Part shown: positions 11,801 to 20,739 of the stretch, piece by piece
How the letters are laid out: each line of letters starts with the position of its first letter
How positions within the stretch are numbered: position 1 is the first letter of the stretch
Assembly: GCF_001610955.1 (NCBI RefSeq)
Contig: NZ_CP014335.1
Coordinates: 1,157,001 to 1,221,000 of the forward strand
Source: Geobacillus thermoleovorans
GTDB taxonomy: Bacteria > Bacillota > Bacilli > Bacillales > Anoxybacillaceae
Direction of reading: 5' to 3'
Length of the DNA: 64,000 bases
The notes under the pieces: model-generated
What the model was told of the DNA's origin: nothing
Seen by the model: the letters and a program-made list of their open reading frames with translations, nothing else
Database searches by the model: none
Made by a program: the position numbers and the translations under genes

Positions 11801-13144
11801 AACGTCTACCGCGCCGGGACGATTGGCACGGTCGCTGACAAAACGGCGTACGGATTTGTCAAAGCGTATGCGAGCGACCATAACTTAGAGCTGCGCGGCG
11901 CGGAAATCGACCGGCTCGCGGCTGGCTGCACCGGGGTGAAGCGGACGACCGGACAGCATCCGGGCGGCATCATCGTCGTCCCTGATTATATGGAAATTTA
12001 CGATTTTACGCCGATTCAATATCCGGCCGATGACACGTCCTCTGAATGGCGGACGACCCATTTCGACTTCCATTCGATCCACGACAATTTGTTGAAGCTC
12101 GATATTCTCGGGCACGACGATCCGACGGTCATTCGCATGCTGCAAGATTTAAGCGGCATCGATCCGAAAACGATCCCGACCGACGACCCGGATGTGATGG
12201 GCATTTTCAGCAGCACCGAGCCGCTTGGCGTTACGCCGGAGCAAATCATGTGCAATGTCGGCACGATCGGCATTCCGGAGTTTGGCACGCGCTTCGTTCG
12301 ACAAATGTTGGAAGAGACAAGGCCAAAAACGTTTTCCGAACTCGTGCAAATTTCCGGCTTGTCGCACGGCACCGATGTGTGGCTCGGCAACGCGCAAGAG
12401 CTCATTCAAAACGGCACGTGTACGTTATCGGAAGTCATCGGCTGCCGCGACGACATTATGGTCTATTTGATTTACCGCGGGCTCGAGCCGTCGCTCGCTT
12501 TTAAAATCATGGAATCCGTGCGCAAAGGAAAAGGCTTAACGCCGGAGTTTGAAGCAGAAATGCGCAAACATGACGTGCCGGAGTGGTACATCGATTCATG
12601 CAAAAAAATCAAGTACATGTTCCCGAAAGCGCACGCCGCCGCCTACGTGTTAATGGCGGTGCGCATCGCCTACTTTAAGGTGCACCATCCGCTTTTGTAT
12701 TACGCGTCGTACTTTACGGTGCGGGCGGAGGACTTTGACCTTGACGCCATGATCAAAGGATCAGCCGCCATTCGCAAGCGGATTGAGGAAATCAACGCCA
12801 AAGGCATTCAGGCGACGGCGAAAGAAAAAAGCTTGCTCACGGTTCTTGAGGTGGCCTTAGAGATGTGCGAGCGCGGCTTTTCCTTTAAAAATATCGATTT
12901 ATACCGCTCGCAGGCGACGGAATTCGTCATTGACGGCAATTCTCTCATTCCGCCGTTCAACGCCATTCCGGGGCTTGGGACGAACGTGGCGCAGGCGATC
13001 GTGCGCGCTCGCGAGGAAGGTGAGTTTTTGTCGAAGGAGGATTTGCAACAGCGCGGCAAATTGTCGAAAACGCTGCTCGAGTATCTAGAAAGCCGCGGCT
13101 GCCTTGACTCGCTTCCAGACCATAACCAGCTGTCGCTGTTTTAG
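8810..13144 (+). CDS. polC: DNA polymerase III alpha subunit, PolC type
   Basis: Replicative polymerase of low-GC Gram-positives. 1444 residues from the first ATG. In order: N-terminal domain; OB fold ([11 protein letters not shown] onward, about 245); PHP domain starting [13 protein letters not shown] (about 343), interrupted by a DnaQ-like proofreading exonuclease (FDVETTGL, about 430); polymerase core with [13 protein letters not shown] (about 970); helix-hairpin-helix (IPGLGTN) and C-terminal LSLF. The start is uncertain. An in-frame ATG at 8840 gives 1434 residues, nearer the B. subtilis length, and would leave a normal leader after the -10 at 8793-8798; the AGGGG at 8821-8825 is rather far from it. 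Confidence 0.96.
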   Translation: MMLRGEQTDVMVTKEQKERFLILLEQLKMTSDEWMPHFREAAIRKVVIDKEEKSWHFYFQFDNVLPVHVYKTFADRLQTAFRHIAAVRHTMEVEAPRVTEADVQAYWPLCLAELQEGMSPLVDWLSRQTPELKGNKLLVVARHEAEALAIKRRFAKKIADVYASFGFPPLQLDVSVEPSKQEMEQFLAQKQQEDEERALAVLTDLAREEEKAASAPPSGPLVIGYPIRDEEPVRRLETIVEEERRVVVQGYVFDAEVSELKSGRTLLTMKITDYTNSILVKMFSRDKEDAELMSGVKKGMWVKVRGSVQNDTFVRDLVIIANDLNEIAANERQDTAPEGEKRVELHLHTPMSQMDAVTSVTKLIEQAKKWGHPAIAVTDHAVVQSFPEAYSAAKKHGMKVIYGLEANIVDDGVPIAYNETHRRLSEETYVVFDVETTGLSAVYNTIIELAAVKVKDGEIIDRFMSFANPGHPLSVTTMELTGITDEMVKDAPKPDEVLARFVDWAGDATLVAHNASFDIGFLNAGLARMGRGKIANPVIDTLELARFLYPDLKNHRLNTLCKKFDIELTQHHRAIYDAEATGHLLMRLLKEAEERGILFHDELNSRTHSEASYRLARPFHVTLLAQNETGLKNLFKLVSLSHIQYFHRVPRIPRSVLVKHRDGLLVGSGCDKGELFDNLIQKAPEEVEDIARFYDFLEVHPPDVYKPLIEMDYVKDEEMIKNIIRSIVALGEKLDIPVVATGNVHYLNPEDKIYRKILIHSQGGANPLSRHELPDVYFRTTNEMLDCFSFLGPEKAKEIVVDNTQKIASLIGDVKPIKDELYTPRIEGADEEIREMSYRRAKEIYGDPLPKLVEERLEKELKSIIGHGFAVIYLISHKLVKKSLDDGYLVGSRGSVGSSFVATMTEITEVNPLPPHYVCPNCKHSEFFNDGSVGSGFDLPDKNCPRCGTKYKKDGHDIPFETFLGFKGDKVPDIDLNFSGEYQPRAHNYTKVLFGEDNVYRAGTIGTVADKTAYGFVKAYASDHNLELRGAEIDRLAAGCTGVKRTTGQHPGGIIVVPDYMEIYDFTPIQYPADDTSSEWRTTHFDFHSIHDNLLKLDILGHDDPTVIRMLQDLSGIDPKTIPTDDPDVMGIFSSTEPLGVTPEQIMCNVGTIGIPEFGTRFVRQMLEETRPKTFSELVQISGLSHGTDVWLGNAQELIQNGTCTLSEVIGCRDDIMVYLIYRGLEPSLAFKIMESVRKGKGLTPEFEAEMRKHDVPEWYIDSCKKIKYMFPKAHAAAYVLMAVRIAYFKVHHPLLYYASYFTVRAEDFDLDAMIKGSAAIRKRIEEINAKGIQATAKEKSLLTVLEVALEMCERGFSFKNIDLYRSQATEFVIDGNSLIPPFNAIPGLGTNVAQAIVRAREEGEFLSKEDLQQRGKLSKTLLEYLESRGCLDSLPDHNQLSLF

Positions 13145-13204
13145 TGGAAACGCCGCCGCTGAAGGAAGCGGACAGCGCTCTTTCGCCCGAGCGGCAGTTT
13201 CCCG

Positions 13205-13233
13205 TTGCAATATATTTCCCAATGTGTTATAGT
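13205..13233 (+). promoter_or_regulatory. sigma-A promoter of the rimP-nusA-infB operon
   Basis: TTGCAA, 17 bp, TATAGT, with an upstream TG making the -10 extended (TGTTATAGT). It drives the translation operon; the start point near 13240 leaves a leader of about 150 nt. Confidence 0.8.
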
Positions 13234-13239
13234 TTTAGT

Positions 13240-13388
13240 GGAATTGGCAAAGATAATGGCAAGCAGAGAGTGGGGAAACCCACTCTTTCGTCTTGAATGG
13301 GCACCCGTCTCTCGTTCATTCCCCGCCTTGTGCAGGGGATTTTCTCATTATGCCACGCATGCACGTTTGCTCGGTAAGGAGGAACACA
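13240..13388 (+). promoter_or_regulatory. structured 5' leader of rimP operon
   Basis: A perfect 8-bp hairpin with a GAAA tetraloop (AGAGTGGG 13267-13274, CCCACTCT 13279-13286) is followed by TTTCGTCTT. A second CCCC/GGGG hairpin (13321-13338) precedes ATTTTC. Either could act as a weak terminator or a protein-binding element controlling the nusA operon. The regulator is not identified. Confidence 0.5.
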
Positions 13389-13862
13389 ATGAGCAAAAAG
13401 GTGACAGAAACGGTCGAACAACTCGTCACACCGATTTTGGACGAAATGGGGCTTGAACTCGTCGATATTGAATATGTGAAGGAAGGGAAAAATTGGTTTT
13501 TGCGCGTCTTCATTGACTCTGACGATGGCGTCGATATTGAACAATGCGGTGCTGTCAGCGAAAAATTGAGCGAAAAGCTGGATGAAGTCGATCCGATTCC
13601 GCATAACTATTTTTTGGAAGTATCATCGCCCGGAGCAGAGCGGCCGCTGAAAAAGGCAAAAGATTTTGCCAAGGCCATTGGGAAAAATGTATATATCAAA
13701 ACGTATGAGCCCATTGAAGGAGAAAAGCAGTTTGAAGGCGAACTAACCGCTTTTGACGGAACGACCGTGACGCTGTTGGTCAAAGACCGCGGACGGCAAA
13801 AAACGGTCGCCATTCCGTATGAAAAAGTGGCAAGCGCCCGATTAGCCGTCATTTTCTTCTAA
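13389..13862 (+). CDS. rimP: Ribosome maturation factor RimP
   Basis: Needed for assembly of the 30S subunit. 157 residues from the ATG preceded by AAGGAGG (13377-13382); the open frame extends upstream but has no ribosome site. The N-terminal alpha/beta domain has [29 protein letters not shown] is the family signature; the C-terminal SH3-like domain is complete. First gene of the operon, 24 nt before nusA. Confidence 0.95.
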   Translation: MSKKVTETVEQLVTPILDEMGLELVDIEYVKEGKNWFLRVFIDSDDGVDIEQCGAVSEKLSEKLDEVDPIPHNYFLEVSSPGAERPLKKAKDFAKAIGKNVYIKTYEPIEGEKQFEGELTAFDGTTVTLLVKDRGRQKTVAIPYEKVASARLAVIFF

Positions 13863-13886
13863 TCGCAAAAGGGGGATTTTTGTTGC

Positions 13887-15038
13887 ATGAACACGCAATT
13901 GCTTGAGGCGTTAGCCGATCTGATGCGGGAAAAAGGCATCAGCAAAGAAGTCGTGATGGAAGCGATCGAAGCGGCGATCGTTTCAGCGTATAAACGCAAT
14001 TTCGGCCAGGCGCAAAACGTGCGCGTCGATCTCAATATGGACACCGGCACGATCCGCGTGTTCGCGCGCAAAGATGTCGTCGAAGAGGTGGCCGATCCGC
14101 GCCTTGAAATTTCGCTTGAGGACGCGCAGCGGATCAATCCGAATTATCAAATCGGCGACGTCGTCGAGCTCGAAGTGACGCCGCGCGATTTCGGGCGCAT
14201 CGCCGCACAGACGGCGAAGCAAGTCGTCACCCAGCGCGTGCGCGAGGCAGAGCGGAGCATCATCTACGCCGAATTTGTCGACCGTGAAGAGGACATTATG
14301 ACCGGCATCGTTCAGCGTGTCGACCCGCGCTTTGTCTACGTCAGCCTCGGCAAGGCGGAGGCGCTCCTGCCGGCAAACGAACAAATGCCGAATGAAACCT
14401 ATAAGCCGCACGACCGGTTGAAAGTATACATTACGAAAGTGGAAAAAACGACAAAAGGGCCGCAAATTTTCGTCTCCCGCACCCACCCGGGACTGTTGAA
14501 ACGGCTGTTTGAGCTCGAAGTGCCGGAAATTTACGACGGAACGGTCGAGATTAAATCGATCGCCCGCGAAGCCGGCGACCGTTCGAAAATTTCCGTCCAC
14601 TCCGACAACCCGGAAGTCGATCCGGTCGGCGCATGCGTCGGACCGAGAGGGCAACGCGTGCAGGCCATTGTTGATGAGCTGAACGGAGAAAAAATCGATA
14701 TCGTCCGCTGGTCGGCCGATCCGGTGGAGTTTGTCGCCAACGCGTTAAGCCCGGCGAAAGTGTTGCGCGTCATTGTCAACGAGGAGCAAAAGGCGACGAC
14801 GGTCATCGTTCCGGACTATCAGCTGTCGCTCGCCATCGGCAAACGCGGGCAAAACGCGCGGCTGGCGGCGAAATTGACCGGCTGGAAAATTGATATTAAA
14901 AGCGAATCGGAAGCGCGGGAGATGGGCATTGATCCGCATGCGCCATCCACTTCGCTTGATTTCAGCGATGCGGCGGCCGATAATGAAAATAGCGAAGAAA
15001 ACGGCCCATCGTTTGATCAATCGGCGGAAATCGAGTGA
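13887..15038 (+). CDS. nusA: Transcription elongation/termination factor NusA
   Basis: Binds RNA polymerase and modulates pausing, termination and antitermination. 383 residues: N-terminal RNA polymerase-binding domain, S1 domain (about 135-200), then two KH domains ([15 protein letters not shown] and [14 protein letters not shown]). It lacks the C-terminal acidic repeats of E. coli NusA, as is normal in Bacillus. The ATG follows an AAAAGGGGG site. Confidence 0.97.
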   Translation: MNTQLLEALADLMREKGISKEVVMEAIEAAIVSAYKRNFGQAQNVRVDLNMDTGTIRVFARKDVVEEVADPRLEISLEDAQRINPNYQIGDVVELEVTPRDFGRIAAQTAKQVVTQRVREAERSIIYAEFVDREEDIMTGIVQRVDPRFVYVSLGKAEALLPANEQMPNETYKPHDRLKVYITKVEKTTKGPQIFVSRTHPGLLKRLFELEVPEIYDGTVEIKSIAREAGDRSKISVHSDNPEVDPVGACVGPRGQRVQAIVDELNGEKIDIVRWSADPVEFVANALSPAKVLRVIVNEEQKATTVIVPDYQLSLAIGKRGQNARLAAKLTGWKIDIKSESEAREMGIDPHAPSTSLDFSDAAADNENSEENGPSFDQSAEIE

Positions 15039-15051
15039 GGGGGAATGAAAA

Positions 15052-15342
15052 ATGGCAGCGCAAAAGAAAATTCCGTTGCGCAAATGCGTCGTCACTGGAG
15101 AGATGAAGCCGAAACGGGAGATGGTGCGCATCGTCCGCTCGAAAGAGGGGGAAGTGTCGATCGACCCAACCGGCAAAAAGGCGGGGCGCGGCGCGTATAT
15201 TACCCTTGATCCGGAGTGCATTTTGCAGGCGAAAAAGAAAAACATTTTGGCCCGCCATTTAAAAGCAGACATCGATGATGCGATTTATGACGAATTGCTC
15301 GCCTTGGCGGAAAAGGAGAAACAGGCCGGACATGAAGCATAA
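15052..15342 (+). CDS. rnpM: RNase P modulator RnpM (YlxR)
   Basis: Small RNA-binding protein of the YlxR family, described in B. subtilis as binding and modulating the RNase P RNA. 96 residues. The family motif [19 protein letters not shown] is at the N-terminus and GRGAYI in the middle. It lies between nusA and ylxQ as usual, and its 3' end overlaps the ylxQ start by 11 nt. Confidence 0.93.
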   Translation: MAAQKKIPLRKCVVTGEMKPKREMVRIVRSKEGEVSIDPTGKKAGRGAYITLDPECILQAKKKNILARHLKADIDDAIYDELLALAEKEKQAGHEA

Positions 15343-15640
15343 CCGTTGGGCATCGCTGCTTGGATTGGCGCAGCGGGCGGGCAAAGTCGTCTCCGGCGAG
15401 GAGCTTGTCGTCAAAGAAGTGCAGCGGGGCCGGGCGCGGCTCGTCTTGCTTTCGCAAGACGCATCGGTCAACACCGAAAAAAAAGTGACGGACAAATGCA
15501 CGTTTTATGGCGTCCCGCTTTGCAAAGTGCCGGACCGGTATGTGCTTGGCGGCGCGATCGGCAAGGACGCCCGTGTCGTTGTCGCTGTCATCGACGAAGG
15601 GTTTGCGCGCCAATTGCATACGATGCTCGACCGATCTTAA
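15332..15640 (+). CDS. ylxQ: L7Ae-family RNA-binding protein YlxQ
   Basis: 102 residues from the ATG inside the end of rnpM; AAGGAG at 15313-15318. L7Ae/L30e fold: [15 protein letters not shown] near the start and a C-terminal VAVIDEGFA. Family members bind kink-turn RNA; the exact cellular target is not known from sequence. The open frame upstream of this ATG overlaps rnpM and is not expected to be coding. Confidence 0.9.
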   Translation: MKHNRWASLLGLAQRAGKVVSGEELVVKEVQRGRARLVLLSQDASVNTEKKVTDKCTFYGVPLCKVPDRYVLGGAIGKDARVVVAVIDEGFARQLHTMLDRS

Positions 15641-15653
15641 TGGGGGTGAATGT

Positions 15654-17873
15654 ATGTCGAAAATGCGTGTGTATGAATACGCGAAAAAACAGAACGTTCC
15701 AAGCAAGGACGTCATTCATAAATTGAAAGAAATGAACATTGAAGTGAACAACCATATGGCGATGCTGGAGGCTGATGTCGTCGAAAAACTCGACCATCAA
15801 TATCGCCCGAACACCGGGAAAAAAGAAGAGAAAAAAGCGGAAAAGAAAACGGAGAAGCCGAAACGGCCGACGCCGGCGAAAGCGGCCGATTTTGCTGATG
15901 AGGAAATTTTTGACGACAGCAAAGAAGCGGCGAAAATGAAACCGGCGAAGAAAAAGGGAGCGCCAAAAGGGAAGGAAACGAAAAAAACCGAGGCGCAACA
16001 GCAAGAAAAGAAACTGCTCCAAGCGGCGAAAAAGAAAGGAAAAGGGCCGGCGAAAGGGAAAAAGCAGGCAGCACCAGCCGCAAAACAAGCGCCGCAGCCG
16101 GCGAAAAAAGAAAAAGAGCTGCCGAAAAAAATTACGTTTGAAGGCTCGCTTACCGTGGCCGAACTGGCGAAAAAGCTTGGCCGCGAACCGTCGGAAATTA
16201 TTAAGAAGCTGTTTATGCTCGGCGTGATGGCGACAATCAACCAAGATTTAGACAAAGACGCCATCGAGCTCATCTGCTCAGATTACGGCGTTGAAGTCGA
16301 AGAAAAAGTGACGATCGATGAGACGAACTTTGAAGCGATCGAAATTGTCGATGCGCCGGAAGATTTGGTTGAACGGCCGCCGGTCGTGACGATCATGGGG
16401 CACGTCGACCACGGGAAAACGACGTTGCTTGATGCGATCCGCCACTCCAAAGTGACGGAGCAAGAAGCCGGCGGTATTACGCAACACATCGGTGCGTATC
16501 AAGTGACGGTCAATGACAAAAAAATTACGTTCCTCGATACGCCGGGGCATGAAGCGTTTACAACGATGCGGGCGCGCGGCGCGCAAGTGACCGATATCGT
16601 CATTCTTGTCGTTGCCGCGGATGACGGGGTGATGCCGCAGACGGTGGAAGCGATCAACCACGCCAAGGCGGCAAACGTGCCGATTATTGTCGCCATCAAC
16701 AAAATCGATAAGCCGGAAGCGAACCCGGACCGCGTCATGCAAGAATTGATGGAATACAACCTCGTTCCGGAAGAATGGGGCGGCGATACGATTTTCTGCA
16801 AGTTGTCGGCGAAAACGAAAGAGGGCCTTGATCATCTTTTGGAAATGATTTTGCTTGTCAGTGAGATGGAAGAATTAAAAGCCAACCCGAACCGGCGTGC
16901 GGTCGGTACGGTGATCGAAGCGAAGCTTGATAAAGGGCGTGGCCCGGTGGCAACGCTTTTGATTCAAGCGGGAACGTTGCGTGTCGGCGATCCGATCGTC
17001 GTCGGCACAACATACGGGCGCGTGCGCGCGATGGTGAACGACAGCGGCCGGCGCGTCAAAGAGGCGACTCCGTCGATGCCAGTCGAAATTACTGGGCTGC
17101 ATGAAGTGCCGCAAGCCGGCGACCGCTTCATGGTGTTTGAGGATGAGAAAAAGGCGCGGCAAATCGCGGAGGCGCGGGCGCAGCGGCAGCTGCAGGAGCA
17201 GCGAAGCGTCAAAACGCGCGTCAGCTTGGATGATTTGTTTGAACAAATTAAGCAAGGCGAAATGAAAGAGCTGAATTTGATCGTCAAAGCCGATGTTCAA
17301 GGATCGGTTGAGGCGCTTGTCGCCGCCTTGCAAAAAATCGATGTGGAAGGCGTGCGGGTGAAAATCATCCACGCGGCTGTCGGCGCCATCACCGAATCGG
17401 ATATTTCGCTGGCGACGGCATCGAACGCCATCGTCATTGGATTTAACGTCCGTCCGGATGCAAACGCAAAGCGCGCCGCTGAATCGGAAAAAGTCGACAT
17501 CCGCCTCCATCGCATCATTTACAATGTCATCGAGGAAATTGAAGCGGCGATGAAAGGGATGCTCGATCCGGAGTACGAAGAGAAAGTGATCGGTCAGGCG
17601 GAAGTGCGGCAAACGTTCAAAGTATCGAAAGTCGGCACGATCGCCGGTTGCTATGTCACGGACGGCAAAATCACCCGCGACAGCAAGGTGCGCCTCATTC
17701 GCCAAGGCATCGTCGTCTACGAAGGGGAAATCGATTCGCTCAAGCGGTATAAAGACGATGTGCGCGAAGTGGCGCAAGGGTATGAATGCGGGCTGACGAT
17801 CAAAAACTTCAATGATATCAAAGAAGGAGATGTCATCGAAGCATACATCATGCAGGAAGTGGCCCGGGCATGA
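15654..17873 (+). CDS. infB: Translation initiation factor IF-2
   Basis: GTPase that brings fMet-tRNA to the 30S subunit. 739 residues from the ATG after GGGGGTG. The N-terminal IF2N segment is followed by a lysine/alanine-rich linker (about 55-160), a second IF2N motif, then the G domain (GHVDHGKTT at about 248, [12 protein letters not shown]). Domains II to IV follow. The stop overlaps ylxP by 4 nt. Confidence 0.97.
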   Translation: MSKMRVYEYAKKQNVPSKDVIHKLKEMNIEVNNHMAMLEADVVEKLDHQYRPNTGKKEEKKAEKKTEKPKRPTPAKAADFADEEIFDDSKEAAKMKPAKKKGAPKGKETKKTEAQQQEKKLLQAAKKKGKGPAKGKKQAAPAAKQAPQPAKKEKELPKKITFEGSLTVAELAKKLGREPSEIIKKLFMLGVMATINQDLDKDAIELICSDYGVEVEEKVTIDETNFEAIEIVDAPEDLVERPPVVTIMGHVDHGKTTLLDAIRHSKVTEQEAGGITQHIGAYQVTVNDKKITFLDTPGHEAFTTMRARGAQVTDIVILVVAADDGVMPQTVEAINHAKAANVPIIVAINKIDKPEANPDRVMQELMEYNLVPEEWGGDTIFCKLSAKTKEGLDHLLEMILLVSEMEELKANPNRRAVGTVIEAKLDKGRGPVATLLIQAGTLRVGDPIVVGTTYGRVRAMVNDSGRRVKEATPSMPVEITGLHEVPQAGDRFMVFEDEKKARQIAEARAQRQLQEQRSVKTRVSLDDLFEQIKQGEMKELNLIVKADVQGSVEALVAALQKIDVEGVRVKIIHAAVGAITESDISLATASNAIVIGFNVRPDANAKRAAESEKVDIRLHRIIYNVIEEIEAAMKGMLDPEYEEKVIGQAEVRQTFKVSKVGTIAGCYVTDGKITRDSKVRLIRQGIVVYEGEIDSLKRYKDDVREVAQGYECGLTIKNFNDIKEGDVIEAYIMQEVARA

Positions 17874-18148
17874 TCGGCTTCGCTGCGTGCGAATGCATCA
17901 TCTACAACGCCCGCTCGCTCAAGGATAAACGGGCCGTCCTGCAGCGGGTCATGACAAGAATCCGGCAAAAATATAACGTCTCTGTGGCCGAAATCGATCA
18001 TCAAGACGCATGGCAACGAGCGACCATCGGCCTTGTTGCCATTACGTCCAGCCGCCGGGCGACCGAACGGGAGCTCGAGCGTGCGCTTGCTTTGATCGAC
18101 TCGTTCCCTGAGCTGGAGCGGGCGGCCACATCATTCGAGTGGTTGTAA
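17870..18148 (+). CDS. ylxP: DUF503 family protein YlxP
   Basis: 92 residues of the DUF503 family, found between infB and rbfA throughout Bacillus. The start overlaps the infB stop (ATGA). [15 protein letters not shown] and [17 protein letters not shown] are the conserved parts. Biochemical role not established; the context suggests ribosome assembly. Confidence 0.9.
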   Translation: MIGFAACECIIYNARSLKDKRAVLQRVMTRIRQKYNVSVAEIDHQDAWQRATIGLVAITSSRRATERELERALALIDSFPELERAATSFEWL

Positions 18149-18163
18149 CCGAGGTGATGGGTG

Positions 18164-18547
18164 ATGAATATACGGGCAACTCGCGTTGGCGAGCAAATGA
18201 AAAAAGAGTTGAGCGACATCATCAGCCGCAGGCTGAAAGACCCGCGCATCGGCTTTGTCACGGTGACCGATGTGCGGGTCACCGGTGATTTGCAACAGGC
18301 GAAAGTGTACATCAGCGTCCTTGGCGATGACAAGCAGCAGGAAGAGACGTTGAAGGCGCTCGAGAAAGCGAAAGGGTTTATCCGTTCGGAAATCGGGCAG
18401 CGCATCCGCCTTCGCAAGACGCCGGAAATTTTCTTTGAAATCGATGAAACGATTGAATACGGCAGCCGCATCGAACAGCTGATTCGGCAAATTTCAAGCG
18501 ATGACCACCCGGCGAAAGAGGCGGATGGGGAGCCGAACAATGGATAG
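18164..18547 (+). CDS. rbfA: 30S ribosome-binding factor A
   Basis: Cold-shock-type maturation factor of the 16S rRNA 5' domain. 127 residues, KH-like fold: [16 protein letters not shown] at the start, [12 protein letters not shown], and [16 protein letters not shown]. The ATG at 18164 has GAGGTG 7 nt upstream; a GTG one codon earlier is possible. A strong hairpin straddles its stop codon. Confidence 0.95.
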   Translation: MNIRATRVGEQMKKELSDIISRRLKDPRIGFVTVTDVRVTGDLQQAKVYISVLGDDKQQEETLKALEKAKGFIRSEIGQRIRLRKTPEIFFEIDETIEYGSRIEQLIRQISSDDHPAKEADGEPNNG

Positions 18548-18585
18548 ACGAACCGTCTATCCATTTCCATTCATGATCATGGAAA
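18539..18585 (+). other. double hairpin across rbfA stop / truB leader
   Basis: An 11-bp perfect stem (AATGGATAGAC 18539-18549, GTCTATCCATT 18555-18565) includes the rbfA stop codon. A second stem (TTTCCAT 18564-18570, ATGGAAA 18579-18585) competes with its right arm. There is no T tract, so an mRNA processing or coupling element is as likely as a weak terminator. Confidence 0.5.
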
Positions 18586-18601
18586 CGGAAAGGGTGCGTC
18601 G

Positions 18602-19219
18602 ATGGACGGGGTATTGCTGCTGAATAAACCGAAAGGGATGACGTCTCACGACTGCGTGGCCAAAGTGCGCCGTCTGCTTGGCGTAAAAAAAGCGGGACAC
18701 ACCGGCACGCTTGACCCAAACGTGTCCGGTGTGCTGCCCATTTGCCTTGGCAAGGCGACGCGCATCGCCGAGTTTTTGACCGGGACGACGAAAACGTATG
18801 AAGGAAAAGTGACGCTTGGCGCCGCGACGACAACCGAAGATGCGGACGGCGACATCATCGCCGCCCGTCCGGTTGACCGGCCGATTGCGCGCGCGGAAAT
18901 CGAAGCGGTGTTTGACAGCTTGACCGGAGAAATTGAGCAAACGCCGCCGATGTACTCCGCGGTGAAAGTGGGCGGCAAAAAACTGTATGAATACGCGCGC
19001 GCCGGCATCGAAGTCGAACGTCCGACGCGGCGCGTGACCATTTATGAGCTCGAACTGCTTGATGAACGTGAACAATTCTTTGGGGAAACGGTGTCATTTC
19101 GCTTTCGCGTCACGTGCAGCAAAGGCACGTACGTGCGTACGCTGGCGGTGATGATCGGCGAGCGGCTCGGCTATCCGGCGCGCCCCGGCTTGATGAAACC
19201 GCTCAAAGTGTTTCGTTAA
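18602..19219 (+). CDS. truB: tRNA pseudouridine-55 synthase, internally deleted
   Basis: Makes pseudouridine 55 in the T loop of tRNAs. Only 205 residues, against about 300 in Bacillus. The first 190 residues match the catalytic domain: LLNKPKGMTSHD, AGHTGTLDP with the catalytic Asp at about 38, PPMYSAVKVGGKKLYEYAR, and GTYVRTLAVMIGERLGYPA. The sequence then jumps to RPGLMKPLKVFR, which is the family's normal last dozen residues. About 95 codons (the rest of motif III and the C-terminal domain) are absent in frame. The product may be unstable or weakly active. Confidence 0.85.
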   Translation: MDGVLLLNKPKGMTSHDCVAKVRRLLGVKKAGHTGTLDPNVSGVLPICLGKATRIAEFLTGTTKTYEGKVTLGAATTTEDADGDIIAARPVDRPIARAEIEAVFDSLTGEIEQTPPMYSAVKVGGKKLYEYARAGIEVERPTRRVTIYELELLDEREQFFGETVSFRFRVTCSKGTYVRTLAVMIGERLGYPARPGLMKPLKVFR

Positions 19220-19256
19220 CGCCGCGGGTGCAGCGCGGAAATAAAGAAGGTAGGTC

Positions 19257-20243
19257 ATGGACATGGAAACGCTGTTTCTTTCGCATCCCCACCGTCTCGA
19301 ACGCCAGGCGCTCCCTCCGACGGTGATGGCGCTGGGCTATTTCGACGGCATCCACCTCGGCCATCAAAAAGTGATCCGCACCGCGGTCGAGATCGCCAAC
19401 GAGCGTGGGTACGAAAGCGCGGTGATGACGTTTCATCCTCATCCGTCCGTTGTGCTTGGCAAACAGTCCGAGCTGCGCTCGATCACGCCGCTTGGCAAAA
19501 AGGAGCAGCTGATTGCATCACTTGGCGTCAACCGGCTGTACATCGTTGAATTTACGCCGACGTTTGCTGCGCTGTCGCCAGAAGCGTTCGTTGACCAATA
19601 TTTGGACGGGTTGCACGTGAAACATGTCGTCGCCGGCTTCGATTTCACTTATGGGCGGTTCGGAAAAGGAACGATGGAGACGATGCCGATTCATGCGCGC
19701 GGCCGCTTTGGACAGACGGTCATTCCGAAGCTCGCGGTCGACGGGGAAAAAGTGAGCTCGTCCCGGGTGCGGAAACTGCTCGAAGACGGGGCGGTCGAAC
19801 AGCTTCCCCGCCTGCTCGGCCGCTTTTATGAGCTTGAAGGAACGGTCGTTGCCGGGGAACGGCGCGGGCGGATGATCGGCTTTCCAACGGCGAACATCGC
19901 TTTAAACAGCGATTATGCCTTGCCGGCAGTCGGCGTCTATGCAGTCAAGGCGGTGATCGGCGGGCAAGTATATGAAGGGGTGGCGAACGTCGGCTACAAA
20001 CCGACGTTCCATAAAACGCGCGAAGGATTGCCGAATATTGAGGTGCACTTATTCGAGTTTTCCGGCGATATTTATGGACAAACGATGACCATTGAGTGGC
20101 ACCGCCGTCTGCGGAGCGAGCAGAAGTTTACCAGTGTCGATGAACTGACGGCGCAAATCGCCCGCGACAAGAAAGAGGCGGAGCAGTATTTCCGCTGTTT
20201 CAGCGAAAAGACTTGCATTTTGCCGGAAAAAGAGGTATTCTAA
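19257..20243 (+). CDS. ribF: Bifunctional riboflavin kinase / FAD synthetase
   Basis: Phosphorylates riboflavin to FMN and adenylates FMN to FAD (called RibC in B. subtilis). 328 residues. N-terminal nucleotidyltransferase domain with GYFDGIHLGHQ and TFHPHPS; C-terminal flavokinase domain with RRGRMIGFPTANI. AGAAGG lies 6 nt before the ATG. No FMN riboswitch is seen upstream. The rpsO promoter lies in its last codons. Confidence 0.96.
   Translation: MDMETLFLSHPHRLERQALPPTVMALGYFDGIHLGHQKVIRTAVEIANERGYESAVMTFHPHPSVVLGKQSELRSITPLGKKEQLIASLGVNRLYIVEFTPTFAALSPEAFVDQYLDGLHVKHVVAGFDFTYGRFGKGTMETMPIHARGRFGQTVIPKLAVDGEKVSSSRVRKLLEDGAVEQLPRLLGRFYELEGTVVAGERRGRMIGFPTANIALNSDYALPAVGVYAVKAVIGGQVYEGVANVGYKPTFHKTREGLPNIEVHLFEFSGDIYGQTMTIEWHRRLRSEQKFTSVDELTAQIARDKKEAEQYFRCFSEKTCILPEKEVF
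20213..20241 (+). promoter_or_regulatory. sigma-A promoter of rpsO
   Basis: TTGCAT, 17 bp, TATTCT, located in the last codons of ribF. It gives a leader of about 80 nt. Confidence 0.6.
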
Positions 20244-20247
20244 TCAA

Positions 20248-20330
20248 TGTATGCGAACCATTGCTTGGCTAGGCGAGTCACCGACGCCCGCTCGGCAATC
20301 GGGGATCTAGGACTAGGGAGGTGAACAAGG
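20248..20330 (+). promoter_or_regulatory. rpsO leader, S15 autoregulatory RNA
   Basis: About 80 nt between the predicted start point and the rpsO ATG, ending in GGGAGGTG. It contains complementary GC-rich segments (GGCTAGGCGAG and CTCGGCAATC, partial pairings) near the ribosome site. Geobacillus rpsO leaders are known to fold into an S15-binding structure that represses translation; I infer the same here from genus and position. Confidence 0.6.
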
Positions 20331-20600
20331 ATGGCATTGACGCAGGAGCGCAAACGCGAAATCATCGAGCAGTTTAAAATCCATGAGAACGACACTGGTT
20401 CTCCGGAAGTGCAAGTTGCGATCCTGACGGAGCAAATCAACAACTTGAACGAGCATTTGCGCATTCATAAAAAAGACCATCATTCACGGCGCGGCTTGCT
20501 GAAAATGGTCGGGAAGCGCCGCAACTTATTGGCCTACTTGCGCAAGAAAGATGTGGCGCGCTACCGTGAATTGATTGAGAAACTTGGATTACGTCGATAA
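20331..20600 (+). CDS. rpsO: 30S ribosomal protein S15
   Basis: Primary 16S rRNA-binding protein of the platform. 89 residues, standard length. The signature [19 protein letters not shown] is intact. The ATG is preceded by GGGAGGTG. It is flanked by its own promoter/leader and a strong terminator. Confidence 0.98.
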   Translation: MALTQERKREIIEQFKIHENDTGSPEVQVAILTEQINNLNEHLRIHKKDHHSRRGLLKMVGKRRNLLAYLRKKDVARYRELIEKLGLRR

Positions 20601-20626
20601 AAAAGCGGGAGCATTCCCGCTTTTTT
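20599..20626 (+). terminator. terminator after rpsO
   Basis: Stem AGCGGGA/TCCCGCT, extended by A/T pairs, loop GCAT, then T6. Confidence 0.9.
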
Positions 20627-20739
20627 GCTAGTTTATAGGCGTGATTGACACGGCGATGATAACAATGGTGCCAATTCGTCTATACTAATCATCAGCTGAT
20701 CTAAATTTCATCTGTACATAGAGAGGAGTACTCGTCTGT

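Noticed and set aside
16875..17777. 300-codon open frame on the minus strand
   Set aside because: It lies wholly inside infB and mirrors its codon bias; no ribosome site and no recognisable protein. The same applies to other long reverse frames (for example 4612-5397, 6105-6692, 21724-22611).
19220..19256. FMN riboswitch before ribF
   Set aside because: The gap is 37 bp, far too short, and shows none of the conserved elements.
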